Source of the DNA: Acanthococcus lagerstroemiae
Lineage: Eukaryota > Arthropoda > Insecta > Hemiptera > Eriococcidae
Assembly: GCA_031841125.1 (NCBI GenBank)
Contig: CM063109.1
Span: 70,872,914 to 70,936,913, forward strand
DNA length: 64,000 nt
Direction: 5' to 3'
Numbering within the stretch: position 1 is the stretch's first letter; each line of letters starts with the position of its first letter. The position numbers and the translations under genes are program-made. This document shows, piece by piece, positions 26,300 through 39,175 of this stretch. The notes below the pieces were generated by a model. It was not told the DNA's origin. It searched no databases and saw nothing but the letters and a program-made list of their open reading frames with translations.

Positions 26300-29200
26300 T
26301 AACTTGCAAGAATCAAAATCAATCGGCAGCAAATTCTTCTGGATGCTGAAGTATATACACCTTGCCTCCCTACCCTCTCAAAAAGCTCACGAGAGCGAAG
26401 ATACCGCACATAAGACTGTTTTAATACAAGCGAATTCCAAAGATATAAATCGACATCTAGTATAGTGACTGAAACACGAAGCCTTTAATTTCAAATGTCG
26501 GCAACTCGCTTGTTTGTTTTTGCCAGCGACCGTCATCCTCTGGCTTTGTCATCACTATCTCTAGGAAAAAGACCAAGCTGAAAGCTACAATTCGGAAGCC
26601 AAGAACGAACATTCTTTTCTCTTTTAAACCTGATAGATAGACCCCTCCCTCTTTCATCACAGGGGGAAAACTGAGTTAAGAGGCTAATAAAATTGGGGCC
26701 ACAATAGTTGAGGAATGTAAGGCAGATACTCCGAGTATCAAAGTTACCGGGGCTGTTTTGGCCTCAGGTCAGTAAACACATACCTAATGTATTCAACGAC
26801 AATGTCCACCATCAATACAGACTGAGCCATCCGTTCATTACACGAGATGGAACTGGCGTTTTTCAAAGTCACGCGATAATGACCGAATAATTTGAATTCG
26901 ATTACTCCAAGTACTCAAAAGTCAATCTGCCACAATACAGTGAACGTGCAATTTAGAATACAGCGACGTAATGAGGGGGAAATGTGCGCTGCCAAACGCC
27001 ACTCCACTATGAATCTATGCATAGGAAGTGATTCGAATTTTTGGAGAGAAATGAAACTGTGAGACTAATAACTACATAATAAGTAAGGGCAATTAGTACT
27101 GGAATATGTAGCGTTAGAGAACATGGTAGAGATTTAAACATAAATTGAAGTTTGTGTACATCAACGTTGGGAAAGTCTTTACATTGAAACCTTAAGTAGC
27201 CCTGAAAGTTGAAAGTCGGTTCAACATCTCTCCCACCGCACCGCCCCGCATTGTTTGTCTAGTTCGAATAGTTTAGAATGAATTATTCCGCCTACATATT
27301 TGCAACTAGCAACACTATGTGCTCGTCGTTCCTGGTTCTTACTCATGTGTTGATGCGGTTGTCTACTCAATCGGTTGCAGGAACTTTCAACATTTTACAC
27401 ACCCGACAGGTTCCAACGAGGTTACAAACACAGGAACTGATCGTAAACTGAAAGATCAAACAGTAGGTCGATTGCGAATTTTAAATCGACTCCCGCGGTG
27501 TAGGCGACATGTCACAGAATTCGCCAATCGAAAGAAACGAACACGTCGGATCATTATTCAATTCACTGGAACCTTTTTCAGCATTTAGGTGCCTACAGCT
27601 ATACTTATACTTGATAGTATATAGCCCTTATAGTTAAATACCCGCCTGCGAACCCCTACTAAGGGCGGATGAGGTAAAAGGACACGACCGAGGTATATAA
27701 AAATGTTTCGGAATTCCGAAGCTCTCTAATTCACCAACAACCAACATATTCAGTTAATTTCTGAATGAAAGATCGTTTTCTTTTATTGTGACCGGTTCTT
27801 GCTTCGGGTTCTTTATACTCACTACTGACCCACTACTTCAAAAAGTTATAAAAAGACTGTTGATGGGTTTTTATAATAGTCTTCATCGTCTAAAAGGTCA
27901 GTAAAACTGTCCAAACTGACGGAATAAACAAACAATGGCGCGATTGTGGGAGCGAAAAGAAAGAGAAATAAGAAACTGTTTCGAGGAAACAATATCATTC
28001 GAAAAGGAGCGAGAGTGCATATCCCCTATCCTATATATAAAAAAAGAATACGGTACATGTTATTTTCCAGAGACTAGGAAAATCTATCATCCCACACAGC
28101 GACAACAAAGCGAACAGTTAGAATTCCAGACGATGATTCACACAGCTTTTTAATTTCTAGACTCCCTAGTTTGGAAGGAAGATAATCTTCATTTGATATA
28201 TTCATCAGCTGTAAACAATTTCAACTGGCCAAATATCAAAATTTTAAGGTAGGTGACTCAACACACGCTTCCACGACTGCGACAAGTTGAATTCCATCAT
28301 ATTAGATTTGTAATAAAACCTTGTTTATGGTAAGTTTTAATTCTAGGGCATGCTGAGAAATTCACATTTGCCTCCACATTCATCTGTCCTAAGATACCAA
28401 CATTCTCCTGAAAATCCAGTTCCACAATTTTGAATTTTCGAAAAAATTACTGCTGAGTCGTGGTGGTACCAAAGTTATGCCATATTCAGTTTCGCTTCTC
28501 CCTCTTCTCAAGAGACATCAATCGCTTGCCTCTATCATCCAGCAAATCCTGAACCCTGTTTGTCGGATTTACTGAAAAAAATCTTGTTGATACTGAGTTG
28601 CTCTATGTTGGGCTAAGGTTAAGCTGCATTTAATGTTTCCCCGTCTTACCCATGTTGAGATGCAAACCCACCTATTGATAGAATTTCTTTCAAACTAGCT
28701 ATTTTCAGTTTTTTGAGGGACGGGGCGGGATGCTGAGTAAAGCTACTGACCGTACTAATTTCATGTCGTTTCCATTTTACCCCCTTCTCCTCAAGACACA
28801 GATCCCCACACAAGATCATTTGTTTGCACCGCAAATGTTATTTATAAATTCTGTCTTGAAATTTTCAAATCGTTCTACACAATAAACGGTCATGCCACCA
28901 GCTCTATTATGTCCGGATTTGAAAATCCAATATTATTATTACGAATTAGGTCTTAATTTAGTAAATTATTCGGCAAATTTCAGTTTACACGTCTTGGCTA
29001 GTTATTTGGAATACAATCTCGAGAGCGCTGATGAAATGATAGCCCCACATATTTAAAACACAGTTGTTCTAATTTTTTCCGCAATTTTCAGAATTTGTCC
29101 ATATTTTTTCGAACACTAGTACTCGTATACGTATACTTTGAAAATTCACGAATGGCAGCCACCTCATATCGGGTTCGGAGCTCAGAAATGGTGATCATCA

Positions 29201-30600
29201 TTTGTTCTCAGTTTGCTGAATCGACGGAACAATGTGTGTGTGTTTTTCAGGGACACACCGAAGAGTTTTTCCCGGGGAGGCAAAAATTGTGAAAGTCCCA
29301 ACTGACTCGAATCAAATTCTCAAGTAGGTATCCAAGCAACAAAAGAAAAAAAAAACAAAAACTTTTGACTTGTTGGATCTCCCCAACTCCGCCTGACTGA
29401 AATGTTAAATTTTCCCAATTACTGAGTGAAAAATTCCAACAGTGGGGAGGGGGAGGGGATTCGCCCCTCCATCGGTATGTCCCTGTTTTTTTCTTCTTTT
29501 TTTTTAAATATGAAGCAACGCAGAAATGCGCCCTTGGTGATCCAGACCAATTTGCTTCACACTCATTCCAGATTGATCAAAAAGAGTCTCGAGAGGTTTT
29601 CTGAGTGTGCTGTTTGCGATTCTATTTTTTATTTATTTTTTTTTCCACATCTTATTTCTTCTATAACTGAGAAAATGTCGGCGCATCTGTACACGAGCAT
29701 TTCCCAAATCCGAGGTTAGATAGCTCGCTCGAGTAGGCCAGCATTGGGTTCGATAATTTTTCCATTTACGTCTGACTTCGACTTCAATTCAAAAATTAAT
29801 TCTCAGTCATTTTCACTTTTCCAGATATTTTTTGACCTTGCCACCTAACCCTCACTTGAATTCTTAATACTAAAATAACGGTTTCATAAATGTTGCCTAT
29901 CACTTGGTCTAACCGCCTGCCTTTCATCTGTCATAGAAGATTTCTCATTAATACAGATGCGTTGTCGCCGATCCGGACTGTATGCCAACCTTACCTACTC
30001 CAGGATCCCAGGATTGGTGACGGTTTCAACAATTTATCCGGATAAAATGTATGAGAATACAACTCAGGCACGATCTAGCGCGATTCGATGAAAACAATTT
30101 TCTACCCGAGTCAGAGCTTAAAAAGGTTGGTGGGGGGGGGGGAGTCTCAGAAATGTGACGGGTGGAAAATAAGACAACGTGAGCAAAACCACCACCAACA
30201 TTTTTTTCTTCTCGAAAATCCAAATTTATTGGGGGAAGGGTTAATATAGGTATCTCAAGATAGATGGGAATCAAGGTATAACAGAACATGGACGATCTCA
30301 GCACGACCCGCAAAAACGTCGCATAAACACATTCTTTTCGAAAATAGGAAGGAGCAGGTCCAGTATTTTCAGGGGGGGGGCACTGTTCCTCGGGTAGAGA
30401 AGGAGTTACAGGGAAACTGAACAACTCAGCACTACTTTTTTCGATTCTTCCGTAAATCCAAAATGGCGAAACTAACCTTACAAAGTTAGTCTTCGCTCGT
30501 TTAATTGACAAGTTTAGAACATTCAAGACTTCAGAATCCCATCCCCCTGGCCATGCGTTGAGGTGCAACACCATTTCAATATCGAATTATCAATTTACTG
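26300..30600. other. Intron sequence without a recognisable gene
   Basis: AT-rich. Short open frames only, plus a 182-codon minus frame at 30026-30574 that passes through G/C homopolymers and is judged spurious. No element boundaries were fixed here. Confidence 0.4.
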
Positions 30601-30639
30601 AAAGGCAAATGCCATCTTCTATCCAACACCCACCACCCG

Positions 30640-31150
30640 TCGTCAACTAGAATAGAGTTGTGTTCGCGGCACCGTTGGTTGGCGTACGCGGGGCGGGGGC
30701 GGAGTTCCAAACTAAGCCAACACATACACTGGAAACGGCTGTACATAAAAATGGACGTTTAAAGAAGACTTAATGAGAGTGTATTACCCGGTAAATAGAA
30801 ACGATTAGCGGGCTCGCGACTCGTGAATTCGAGAGCGGTTAACGCGCTGGCATAAATGATGCCGCAACTGCCGCTCACGCCAATACGCGAACGTGAGCGC
30901 GGTTACACAGGTTGCAGGGTGTACGTGACACGTGTATACGTGCCTGTGCGTTTACCAAGTAGCAAGTACGTATTACGTACGACCAGACAGACGGTTATAC
31001 AGATACATGCGTATCCCCGTGAAATGACATAAAACCGTCCAGATTTAATAGCCCCCGTCCGTTGTGGTGTCTGCTGCCAGCCACCAGCTGCGGTAAATTT
31101 ATGATCGAATTTCGCGCGCGCTAAAATTGACATATTTCGAAGAAGAATGA
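30640..31150. other. GC-rich, CpG-containing unique island
   Basis: CG words are dense (for example GCGGGGCGGGGGCGG near 30688 and GCGAACGTGAGCGCGG near 30887) and no repeat ends are seen. No open frame of note. It could be an enhancer or an internal promoter; no TATA or initiator is convincing. Confidence 0.35.
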
Positions 31151-32152
31151 AATTTAAAAGTACGTGTCAAACGACGGTTGCGACTTCCGTAAAATCGGGA
31201 TGTGGAACGAAGAGGGAGGAGGGGGAAGAAAAAAGGCTACAGTAAGCGGAAGCGTGAATTTGAGAGGTTCTAAATCCTTTTGTTCAATTCACTCGGCATT
31301 TTCGCTGTCCATCGTACCGTGTATAGCCAATCAAGAAAAATGCTTAGCTCGAACTCAACTGTGCACTGCAAATCAATCTAAATATGGATTCACGAATCAT
31401 TGCTCTTTCGGCCCAACAAACAAACCCTCGAACTTAAGTTGGCATTTTGGGAATGACTTACTTTCAAGCCTCACCCCTGAATATGGAATTGGCTGTGAAT
31501 TCCTCGTTTTGGTAACCCCATGTAAAGCTTGGGGTGCTGAACGTGATACATCATTTGAAACAAGGAGTCGGAAAATGTGCACGTTCGATAATTTTTCGAA
31601 CTTGTCGATGTCTACTCTTTTTAAGTTAGGCATTTAGCTCACGGTGTAGTGATAGCTCTGGGAAGGTTCAATTTATCGAACAAATTCGTAGTTTGCTGAC
31701 TATAAACTCCCCGAAGACGTGCGTGAGAATGAATTCGAATTTCAATATGAGAAAGAACCTATCCATTTTTACTACAAAATTTTCATTTTCCAGGCCCACA
31801 CCGGGATAAAATCGAAAATCCGATGTAATACTCATAATCACCCCCAGGAGGGGCGAGGAGGATAAGTGTAAAAAGAATCAACGTGAGTGCTTCTAAAACG
31901 CCATATGCAGGACACCATCTAAAAATCAGCAATTCGTTTCAAGCGGTCACAACCCATTTAGGTGCCTTCTAGAAATTCGAATCCAAAAACTATTCTCAAC
32001 ATTGAATTCTGCGATCTCCATAACAAGTATATCCAATCCCATCTCTAGGTTCACTTTCGTAGCCTCCCCCTTTCTCCTTTAAAATCACCTTGAGGACTAT
32101 CGACGGCAAGAACTTCGAAAACAAATCCAGCAAGAGTAACCAAAGACCGCGC

Positions 32153-32174
32153 ATTATTATTATTATTATTATTA
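32153..32174. repeat. (ATT)7 microsatellite
   Basis: Seven uninterrupted ATT units. Confidence 0.95.
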
Positions 32175-32725
32175 GAAAGCTGGAAAAGGTCGGCCAAGAG
32201 GAGGGAGGAAAAGGCATGCGCACCACACTTCAGGAAAACGGACGATATGATGATCATTTTTTCCACGGGGGCGAAACGAGCTTGAAACGACCTTCAGAAT
32301 AATCCTCCCTTTCTTCGAACAGGTAGATATTGCCCTGTAGAAGAAATCTCAATGACCTTGTTTGCTTTCTGGTTGCGGATTCCACAATTATTCATTATTT
32401 GGCAACATTCTAGTTCATTTTCTTGTCTTTTTGGTTTTCATGGCGCTTTGGTCTCGAGCATACCAGATAAGATGATCTTTCTTTCTTTAGATCTTTCTCA
32501 CGTCAATTTCAACGTGTCCACGCCCCTCTCCAGGATTTTCATCACTTTCGACATATCCCCTACGCACAATGAAAACGTTTTAAGAGCCCTGGAAAGCGTT
32601 GTAAAACTTTGTCATATCAGAAACGCAGTTACTTACTCAGTTTTCAAGAATTACGAAGGGAAAATCGAAAAAATTTGGGAAATTATCACTTTCCTTAGAT
32701 AACTGTGAATCTGCAATTTAATCGA

Positions 32726-32760
32726 ACTCACCTGAAACATAAAAAACAAACAAGAACTGT
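32726..32760 (-). promoter_or_regulatory. Candidate recursive-splicing (ratchet) site
   Basis: On the minus strand a long pyrimidine tract (about 20 of 23 bases C or T) ends in TTTCAG at 32732 and is followed at once by GTGAGT (32731-32726). That is an acceptor fused to a donor, the form of zero-length-exon ratchet points used to remove very long introns in flies. It would split the intron into steps of 25,137 and 31,586 bp. The sequence is seen directly; its use is inferred. Other CAG-GT junctions on this strand (cuts near 2217, 5114 and 34313) have weaker tracts or donors. Confidence 0.5.
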
Positions 32761-33399
32761 TAAAATCAGTTCAAAACGCATTCTCTATCATTGTACGTAC
32801 GATCATATTATTATTTGTTTTCTGTACAGGGTAAGAATACATGTCGATCAGGGGGAATCAGCGACATCAATGTTAAGAATTGCGTCCAGAACCAAGAATA
32901 ATGTTTGATTTGCATCCAGAGCAGAACGGATTATAATACAAAAGTACAACGAATGTTATGAGTGGGCCTTTTCAAACAATTCTGAGACTCATATAATATG
33001 TAAATTTCCTCAGACGTTATTAGGAGTGAAATTTACAATTTCGTCGCTCTTAGAAAAGTGGTCATGCCACAAGCCTGCCGCCATTGAAACCAATTAAGAC
33101 TCTAAATTTAGATCCAAGAGGTGTGTCCTTTGATTCGTGGCTTTGTTTTAGTACGGAATGAGCTGGCCGAGCAGAACGACGCAACTGAGAAAAGGGCTTC
33201 GCTTTCTCAGCGGAGTTCTTTTCTTCTCTAATAACAGAGCGATTAGCGAGGTAAAAGAAGCACGAGCGTTATCATTACTACCAACTGATCCACAGCCATT
33301 CGATCTTCCCCTGCTTTGCTCGAAACAGAATTAAAAAACACACCCAGTTAGATCTAACCATATTATGCGAAAACTTTTGGTTACTTTTCCAGGGCCCGT

Positions 33400-33740
33400 T
33401 AAGCCTCGTCGAACTCTTTTCAAACTCATTCAACTCTATTTTCAATTCATTCCGATTCTGCTAATACACCTCTGCAGCGTTGCAGTTGAGAGTCCAAGAC
33501 TTATTCACACTTCCTCGGGACTCAAACTAATAATTTTATACTCTGCCCGGACGTTTTCAGCAGTGCTTAGGGCTCATTAAGACTATTTAGACTCTTGAAA
33601 TTCATTTCATACGGCTACAGTTAGTTCAGTCTCTTCCAGGACTCATTTATTCTTCATTGACTACATTAGGATTCATAAAGACGCATACAGACTCCCACAG
33701 AGTTCATCCAAATTTTTCCAAGACTCATTCTGCTGCACTC
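33400..33740. repeat. GAGTC-type repeat field, reverse orientation
   Basis: Words such as GACTCATT, AGGACTCAT and AGACTCTTG recur at 15-30 bp spacing. They are the complement of the fields at 24960, 47800 and 48885. Confidence 0.45.
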
Positions 33741-35021
33741 TTACGATTTGTTAACCTAACATCAGCAATATTAAGCATGCAAACTGAACATTCCTTTACT
33801 GTCACTGGTCCGACGCAACTCGAATATTTCATTTTACCCACCGTACGCGAGTACATGAAAAGACTCTTGGGGCACAAGTGGTGACTTGCAGTCTTCCAGA
33901 CGTTCCTCTTTTTTTCTCACTCTTTCTTTGGGGGACATGTGACACTGCCCCCCGTAAACGATGGTTTATCATACTCTCATGATTTCATTCTTATTCGAAT
34001 ACTTCCAATTCTTCAGATCTCCGCTAAGGTTTTCATTTCTCGAGCCGAAACGGTCAATCGAAAGTTCGGGGAAGATATTTGTAATAGAATTGTCTCAGTT
34101 TACGATGAACAGACAACTTACTAGGTTCATTTGCGATTTTCAAGACTATTTAGATCGACACGTACTCCGCGATTGTAGTCTCGCACCACCCGCTGCCCTC
34201 GACGGAACTACATAAATGTAAATTTAAAGAGGCGAGTTCACACACATACTCGTACACAATCTGCACTGTTTAAAGATATCCTACATATACTGGCCAGTCC
34301 AGCACATCTCACCTGGGAATCACTCCACAAGAAAATAAAGTTTATTACCTCTACGTATTTTAAATACCAATAAAAGGGGGAAATAAGGAAGAAGAAAAAT
34401 CTACCATGCGTCTACATTATAGTCATAGTAGTAGATATATGTACACGTACTTTTTGTATAACTGCTCAGGAATAAAAAATTATGAACGTAAGTTTGCCCG
34501 GGACTTTCATGTCTGCGCGAAAAAAATAGAGAAAACTTGTAAAGAATGAATACAATTGGAATATAAATTAGAGTTGCAAATGATGGCACTATTGCGTCTT
34601 TGAAAGAGTGATCATGGAGATCTATCCATAAGCGTGTAGCAAACTTCAACTACCATTACATCATTAGAAATTCACTTTCAACGAAAATTTGTCCTAAATT
34701 TAACAGCATCATCACCAAAATTTTCAATTATAAACAGTTCTACTGGTAGAATAATTTCTACTAGTTTTTTCCCATCCTCAAGATAGCAGTGTTTCTATTT
34801 GAAAGTACACATGATCACTTTTTCATTTCCCCCCGCTAACACCCGCACAGGTAATTTTGCAGCGCACTTTAGTGCAGTTTTATATTCCAATAGTCACCGA
34901 ATACTAGAGGGTTGTAAACAAAGGTATTCCGAATAAATTCTGGGCACAAACAAGGAGGTAAGCTACATACATTTATATGTACATAATATGTAGGTACAGT
35001 TCTTGTGCACCACTTTCAAGC
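33741..35021. other. Intron sequence without a recognisable gene
   Basis: AT-rich with no defined element. A weaker ratchet-like junction is near 34313. Confidence 0.35.
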
Positions 35022-35029
35022 CGCGGGAT

Positions 35030-35357
35030 CAGGGTTACCATATTTCCAAATTCAGAAATCTGGACACAAGGATTAGAAAGCATAAACTTGGCGAACGAAG
35101 CACCTCCCCCTTCTTCCAAATAATTCATAGTCATCACAGGGAGTGGCGGGAAGAAAAATAGGGTAGCCAAAATGGCAAACTGAACCACCCACTGCTGAAA
35201 ACACAAACTTCAACAAACGAGATATTTTTCCGCACGTGCAGTTTTTTTTTGTCTTGCTGCATGTGAATCATGTGAGGAAAAATCCGGAGATTTTCAGGTT
35301 TTTCAGAGGTCTAAAATGAGGACATGTTCGGGTTTTTCCGAACGGATGGTAACCCTA
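35030..35357. mobile_element. hAT-like non-autonomous element (328 bp)
   Basis: Terminal inverted repeats CAGGGTTACCAT (left) and ATGGTAACCCTA (right) are flanked by a perfect 8-bp duplication, CGCGGGAT (35022-35029 and 35358-35365). The 8-bp duplication and CAG-type terminus are hAT hallmarks. There is no transposase frame. Confidence 0.88.
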
Positions 35358-35365
35358 CGCGGGAT

Positions 35366-37370
35366 TTCGATTTCTCACTTTAAGATTACATTTCAGCAGG
35401 AAATGCAAAGACAATCAGGATAAATGCAGTAGTGGTAGCGCGTGTTCAAACTGGTTAAAACCTGTAAGTATACACCGCGCTGGTCCATACGCGTTCCTGG
35501 GTCACGTATAGGGTGAGGTGAAAGAACAAAAATGAAACCTCCACCTTTCCCCGGGCGGTGGTGGAATTCGTATTGGTATAAATACAAGGTACATCGATGA
35601 AACATTCACGCGAACAATAATGAAAATGAGTTGAAAAATAAAGATGAGCGTAAAAGCCACAGTAGGCAGAGCGAAGATTCGTCATCGAGGGATGGACGGT
35701 GTGGGTGTGTGGGTGGACCACCAACATAACACCGCCGCCGACAGTAAAAGTACGTATGTGTGTATGTATGTATGTACATATACGAGTCTTCACGTGCCGC
35801 CACCAACACAAGAATGAATCGTGGGAAGCGCAGGTTCCAACTTGTTCAAAACTTCTTTTTTTTTTTATTTATTCTACCACAGAAAGGAGCGCGCTTCAAG
35901 AGAAGGAGGAAAGTGGCAGTTTACATGTATACAACTTCTCCGGACAAAAACTGGTAGAGCAGGAATTTAATTATATTCGATGTACATACACCGGCGGTAT
36001 TTAACCAATTTTAGCGAACTTGGCCAGGTTTTCATAGGTAGCTTTTATTTTCGACGCTATATAATATGACGGTTAATTAAGCGATCGCTACAGGAACACC
36101 TACGCGAAACCCGTACAAGAAAATTGTATCGATTTTTTATTCATCTCCGAACTGTAATATTTTCTTCCCCTCGATTTTTTTCCTTTTTTCTGTCTGCAAA
36201 CCCATTATTTCTTTCTTTCTGAAACTGTATAGTGTATATGTACAGTCTATAGTAGCCCCGACAATTGAAATGCCACGGAGAAGAAGAAATCGTTAATCTC
36301 GCGACCTCCGCGGATGCCGCAGCGAGGAGTACATACATAACATATTTCGAACACCAATTTGACGTTACTGTGTTCAGGTTCAGGAGGCAAATGTGCCTCT
36401 CGTGTAAAACAGCCCTATACCTGCGCATTTATTATTATTTCATATTATATTACATTATATTATACGAATAGATATATTCAAGGGGGCGGAGGGAAGAGGA
36501 GCGGAGCGGAGAGGAGGGACGACTTATTAATTTTACTACCAGTGTATTTTAGTTTATACATATACGGGGACGACAACAGAGATATTAATTCTTTAACTCG
36601 CCGCAGCCCGCCGCTGGGCGCTTTCAGTGCTGCACTATTTTTTACATACATAATATACATATACCTATTACATACATATGTACATAAGTACATAGGTATA
36701 CCACTTCGACGGATGCGCTGCATTCCCCAACAGTGACTCATCGTCTCAGCGGCGGTGAACGGGCGAACGCTAATTGAAAATGCACGCCGTAAAGGGTACC
36801 TGAGAGTCGCGATCTACAAGCGCCCAACATACGAGCTACCGATTGCAAATTGACGGAATGCAAGAAAATACTCACTTCCAAAAGAAATACGCGATATAAT
36901 TTGATAATTACGAGTACATATATGTATCTTTTTTACAGACTTTTCGGAGAAAAGGTAGGTATTTATTCTTCATATCATGCATGTCTTCACTATCTATCAG
37001 AAATTATACCGTGATTTATTTCAATTCAGTTTAGGATATAAAAAGAAGATATTTTCTCCGACTGTCTACGATATATATAATATCATTAACATTATCATTT
37101 ATATCCGTTATATCATTCGAAAATTCAAAGTTTGAAAAGACAAGACGAGTGCCAAGTACACCGCTAGTGCCATATTTAGGTAGAATAAATCCCAGACTAA
37201 GTATCAAAAGAAGCATCCCTCTTATAAATAAATAAATCCTTTATTCTTCCCTTCCAGCAACCGGAGTTGGCCAATTACTGGAAGGGGACCAATATTACAA
37301 TATACGGAGTAGCTATAATTATAACATTTAAGATTTAAGAAAAAAATAATTAAAAAAAAATTTGGGATGT
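35366..37370. other. Low-repeat region with ATG/TAC-rich microsatellite patches
   Basis: GTAT units at 35755-35778 and TACATA-type runs at 36640-36700. A good acceptor-like tract (TTTATTCTACCACAG) before 35882 opens into unrecognised frames. Otherwise unique and moderately GC-rich (about 36240-36420, 36590-36860). No gene is called. Confidence 0.35.
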
Positions 37371-37710
37371 CGGAGTCAGAATCCCCCGGGGCTTAAAGCC
37401 AGAGCCAGAGTCGCCTCGGTTCTGCTCTACATCAACTGAGCGACTCAGAGAAGCCACTCTGAACACAGAAAGAGCCGAATCTGGAGTTGGAACCATCAAT
37501 CACTGTTTCAGAACAGGTGTTAGAGCTAACGCTCAAAGACAGTAAGCAAATTACCACCCCTAATATACCATTTTCATATAATCTGTAGTTACGCTATAAC
37601 TCACCGTAATAAGATACCTTTCATTCCAAAATAATATCTATTGTAATACGAGAAAATTTTCCAGTGATAGTAATACAGTGATAAGAAATAATACATATAC
37701 ATATTATAAT
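37370..37710. repeat. Remnants of GGAGTC/GAGCC and ATACGAGAA repeats
   Basis: GGGATGTCGGAGTCAGAATC at 37366 and GAGCCAGAGCC phrases recall the 25306/25699 unit. ATACGAGAAAATTTTCCAG at 37656 and the next 30 bases resemble 22867-22915. Confidence 0.45.
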
Positions 37711-37854
37711 AAAGACCCATCAATTTTAAGCTCGGTTATGAAAGGTCATCACCATTGACATACATACTATGAGGAGAGGTAAACGGAGTATTTTCCCCCT
37801 CCTGATTTTGAAAAATTGCATTATTTTACTAAAAAAGGGATACATTTTCTACAG

Positions 37855-38043
37855 AGTCCCATTCTAGTGAGATCCACGAATAAAACGCCTTTCGAGAAAT
37901 TAGCTTCAACAAGGTTGCAACGAGTGGACCGAGTCCCCTTCAAAGAAACCCAAAACAACGTCCACCTGCAACCACCCGAACGGGAGTTTACTTCGCCAAA
38001 AGCGGCCCAACCCGGCGCAAAGCGACTGAAGCAAGACCTCTGA
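37855..38043 (+). other. Possible terminal coding exon, function unknown
   Basis: A good acceptor (TTTTCTACAG) is followed by 62 open codons in phase 0, then TGA. The reading is rich in K, R, P and Q and begins SPILVRSTNKTPFEK; GC is higher than in the flanks. I recognise no family. The minus strand is also open here, so this may be composition only. Confidence 0.2.
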
Positions 38044-38344
38044 AGGACTGCAAGAAAAATTAGCGGTACCTCGACCGCGGAAATACTCGCCTGTGATGCC
38101 TCTGCTCTTACGTAGACACTAGACACTGAGTGATGAAACGGCGACGGTTCTACGGCCCATATTCCCCACACTCGCTCTAAAAGGCGAAACTGCACGAGTA
38201 GGGCACACAAACCTTTGAACAGCTACAGCTATCAGTAAGCAAAGGGCAAACTGAGAATCTATCCCCCCCCCAACAGTGGTAGAGGCCACGTTAACGAATC
38301 ACAAGAGTAAATATTGGCTGAATGGACATGGAAGCAGTAATGCA

Positions 38345-38703
38345 TTATGCGGCGGCCACACCCAGAGCTACGCTACGGACGCTACGTCCATATCGGATGT
38401 AGCGATCGCTACGTCCATCCGTTTAGGTGGCCACATATAAACGTCCATGCTACGTTTTTCTCTGACCATCTTTTATTTCTTATGGAAAAATCTACCAATC
38501 AGAATACAGGGATGCCAGCTACGCGTCGGAAAATCAAACACGTCGCGATCGCTAGCTACGCGTCCAAACGTAGCTTCGTTCAGATGGACGCATCCATGCT
38601 GCAGTGTGGCCATTCTCATTACCTTAACATTACTTTGATCAACAAGGACGTCCAACGTGGACGTAGCGTCCGTAGCGTAGCTCTTGGTGTGGCCGCCGCA
38701 TAA
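38345..38703. mobile_element. GC-rich MITE with 40-bp terminal inverted repeats
   Basis: Ends are TTATGCGGCGGCCACACC (left) and the complement on the right; the match continues for about 42 bp with one mismatch (GAGCTACGCTACGGACGC). A TA duplication would give TA (38346-38347) and TA (38701-38702). The interior holds further palindromes such as TAGCGATCGCTA. Open frames on both strands here are by-products of the inverted repeat. Confidence 0.85.
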
Positions 38704-39025
38704 ATAGCTGATTCCACTGACAGTCGCGGCACTACGTCGTGACACGAACAACGCGCATTAAAGACCTTTATAATTTACTGTAGCGCACGCTCTTCAAACA
38801 TGTTTTTACTCTCTTCCGGTCTGCAGGGTCTGCAGCAACTGGTTCAAGTGAATGTGGATTGATGACAAAATGAGTATCCCAAAACTGGCAAGAATAGTTG
38901 TTTTACAATTCCATCATATCACTCCGCCCAACCCAATGGGGCTTCACACGCCGAGTAGATTAAAAAATTGCCCGAAGTCGCTTCGGAATTCCCAAATTCA
39001 CTACGTGTGCTTCCTTTTTGTGCAG

Positions 39026-39175
39026 TTCAAAGACGTCAGTGTTTATCGCCTTTTCAAAACGAACACCCAGAAGTTCTTAGGAGTTAGGAACGAGCCGATT
39101 GAAGAGGAGGACGTGAAGGAAGACGAAGAAGGAAGACAAAAAAGGAAAGAAAAATCAAAAAGCTTCGATTTTTAG
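39026..39175 (+). other. Possible terminal coding exon with poly-A signal, function unknown
   Basis: A strong acceptor (TTCCTTTTTGTGCAG) is followed in phase 0 by 49 open codons and a stop. The reading starts FKDVSVYRLFKTNTQKF and ends in an acidic/basic tail. AATAAA lies at 39247, about 70 bp past the stop. No family recognised. The purine-rich tail is low complexity, so chance is likely. Another exon-like piece (39267-39313, acceptor TTTTTCAG, donor GTAGGC) follows. Confidence 0.2.

Larger units (their letters stand above)
31151..33360. other. Intron sequence containing the ratchet candidate
   Basis: Plus-strand open frames of 157 (31164-31637) and 116 codons (32352-32702) have no recognisable motifs. 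An (ATT)n microsatellite is at 32153-32174. Confidence 0.4.

Noticed and set aside
30026..30574. 182-codon minus-strand open frame
   Set aside because: It runs through G and C homopolymers (P-rich stretches) and shows no domain or splice support.
31164..31637. 157-codon plus-strand open frame
   Set aside because: No motif, overlapped by an equally open minus frame, and no clear splice or promoter context.
38347..38751. Open frames on both strands
   Set aside because: By-product of the inverted-repeat MITE.
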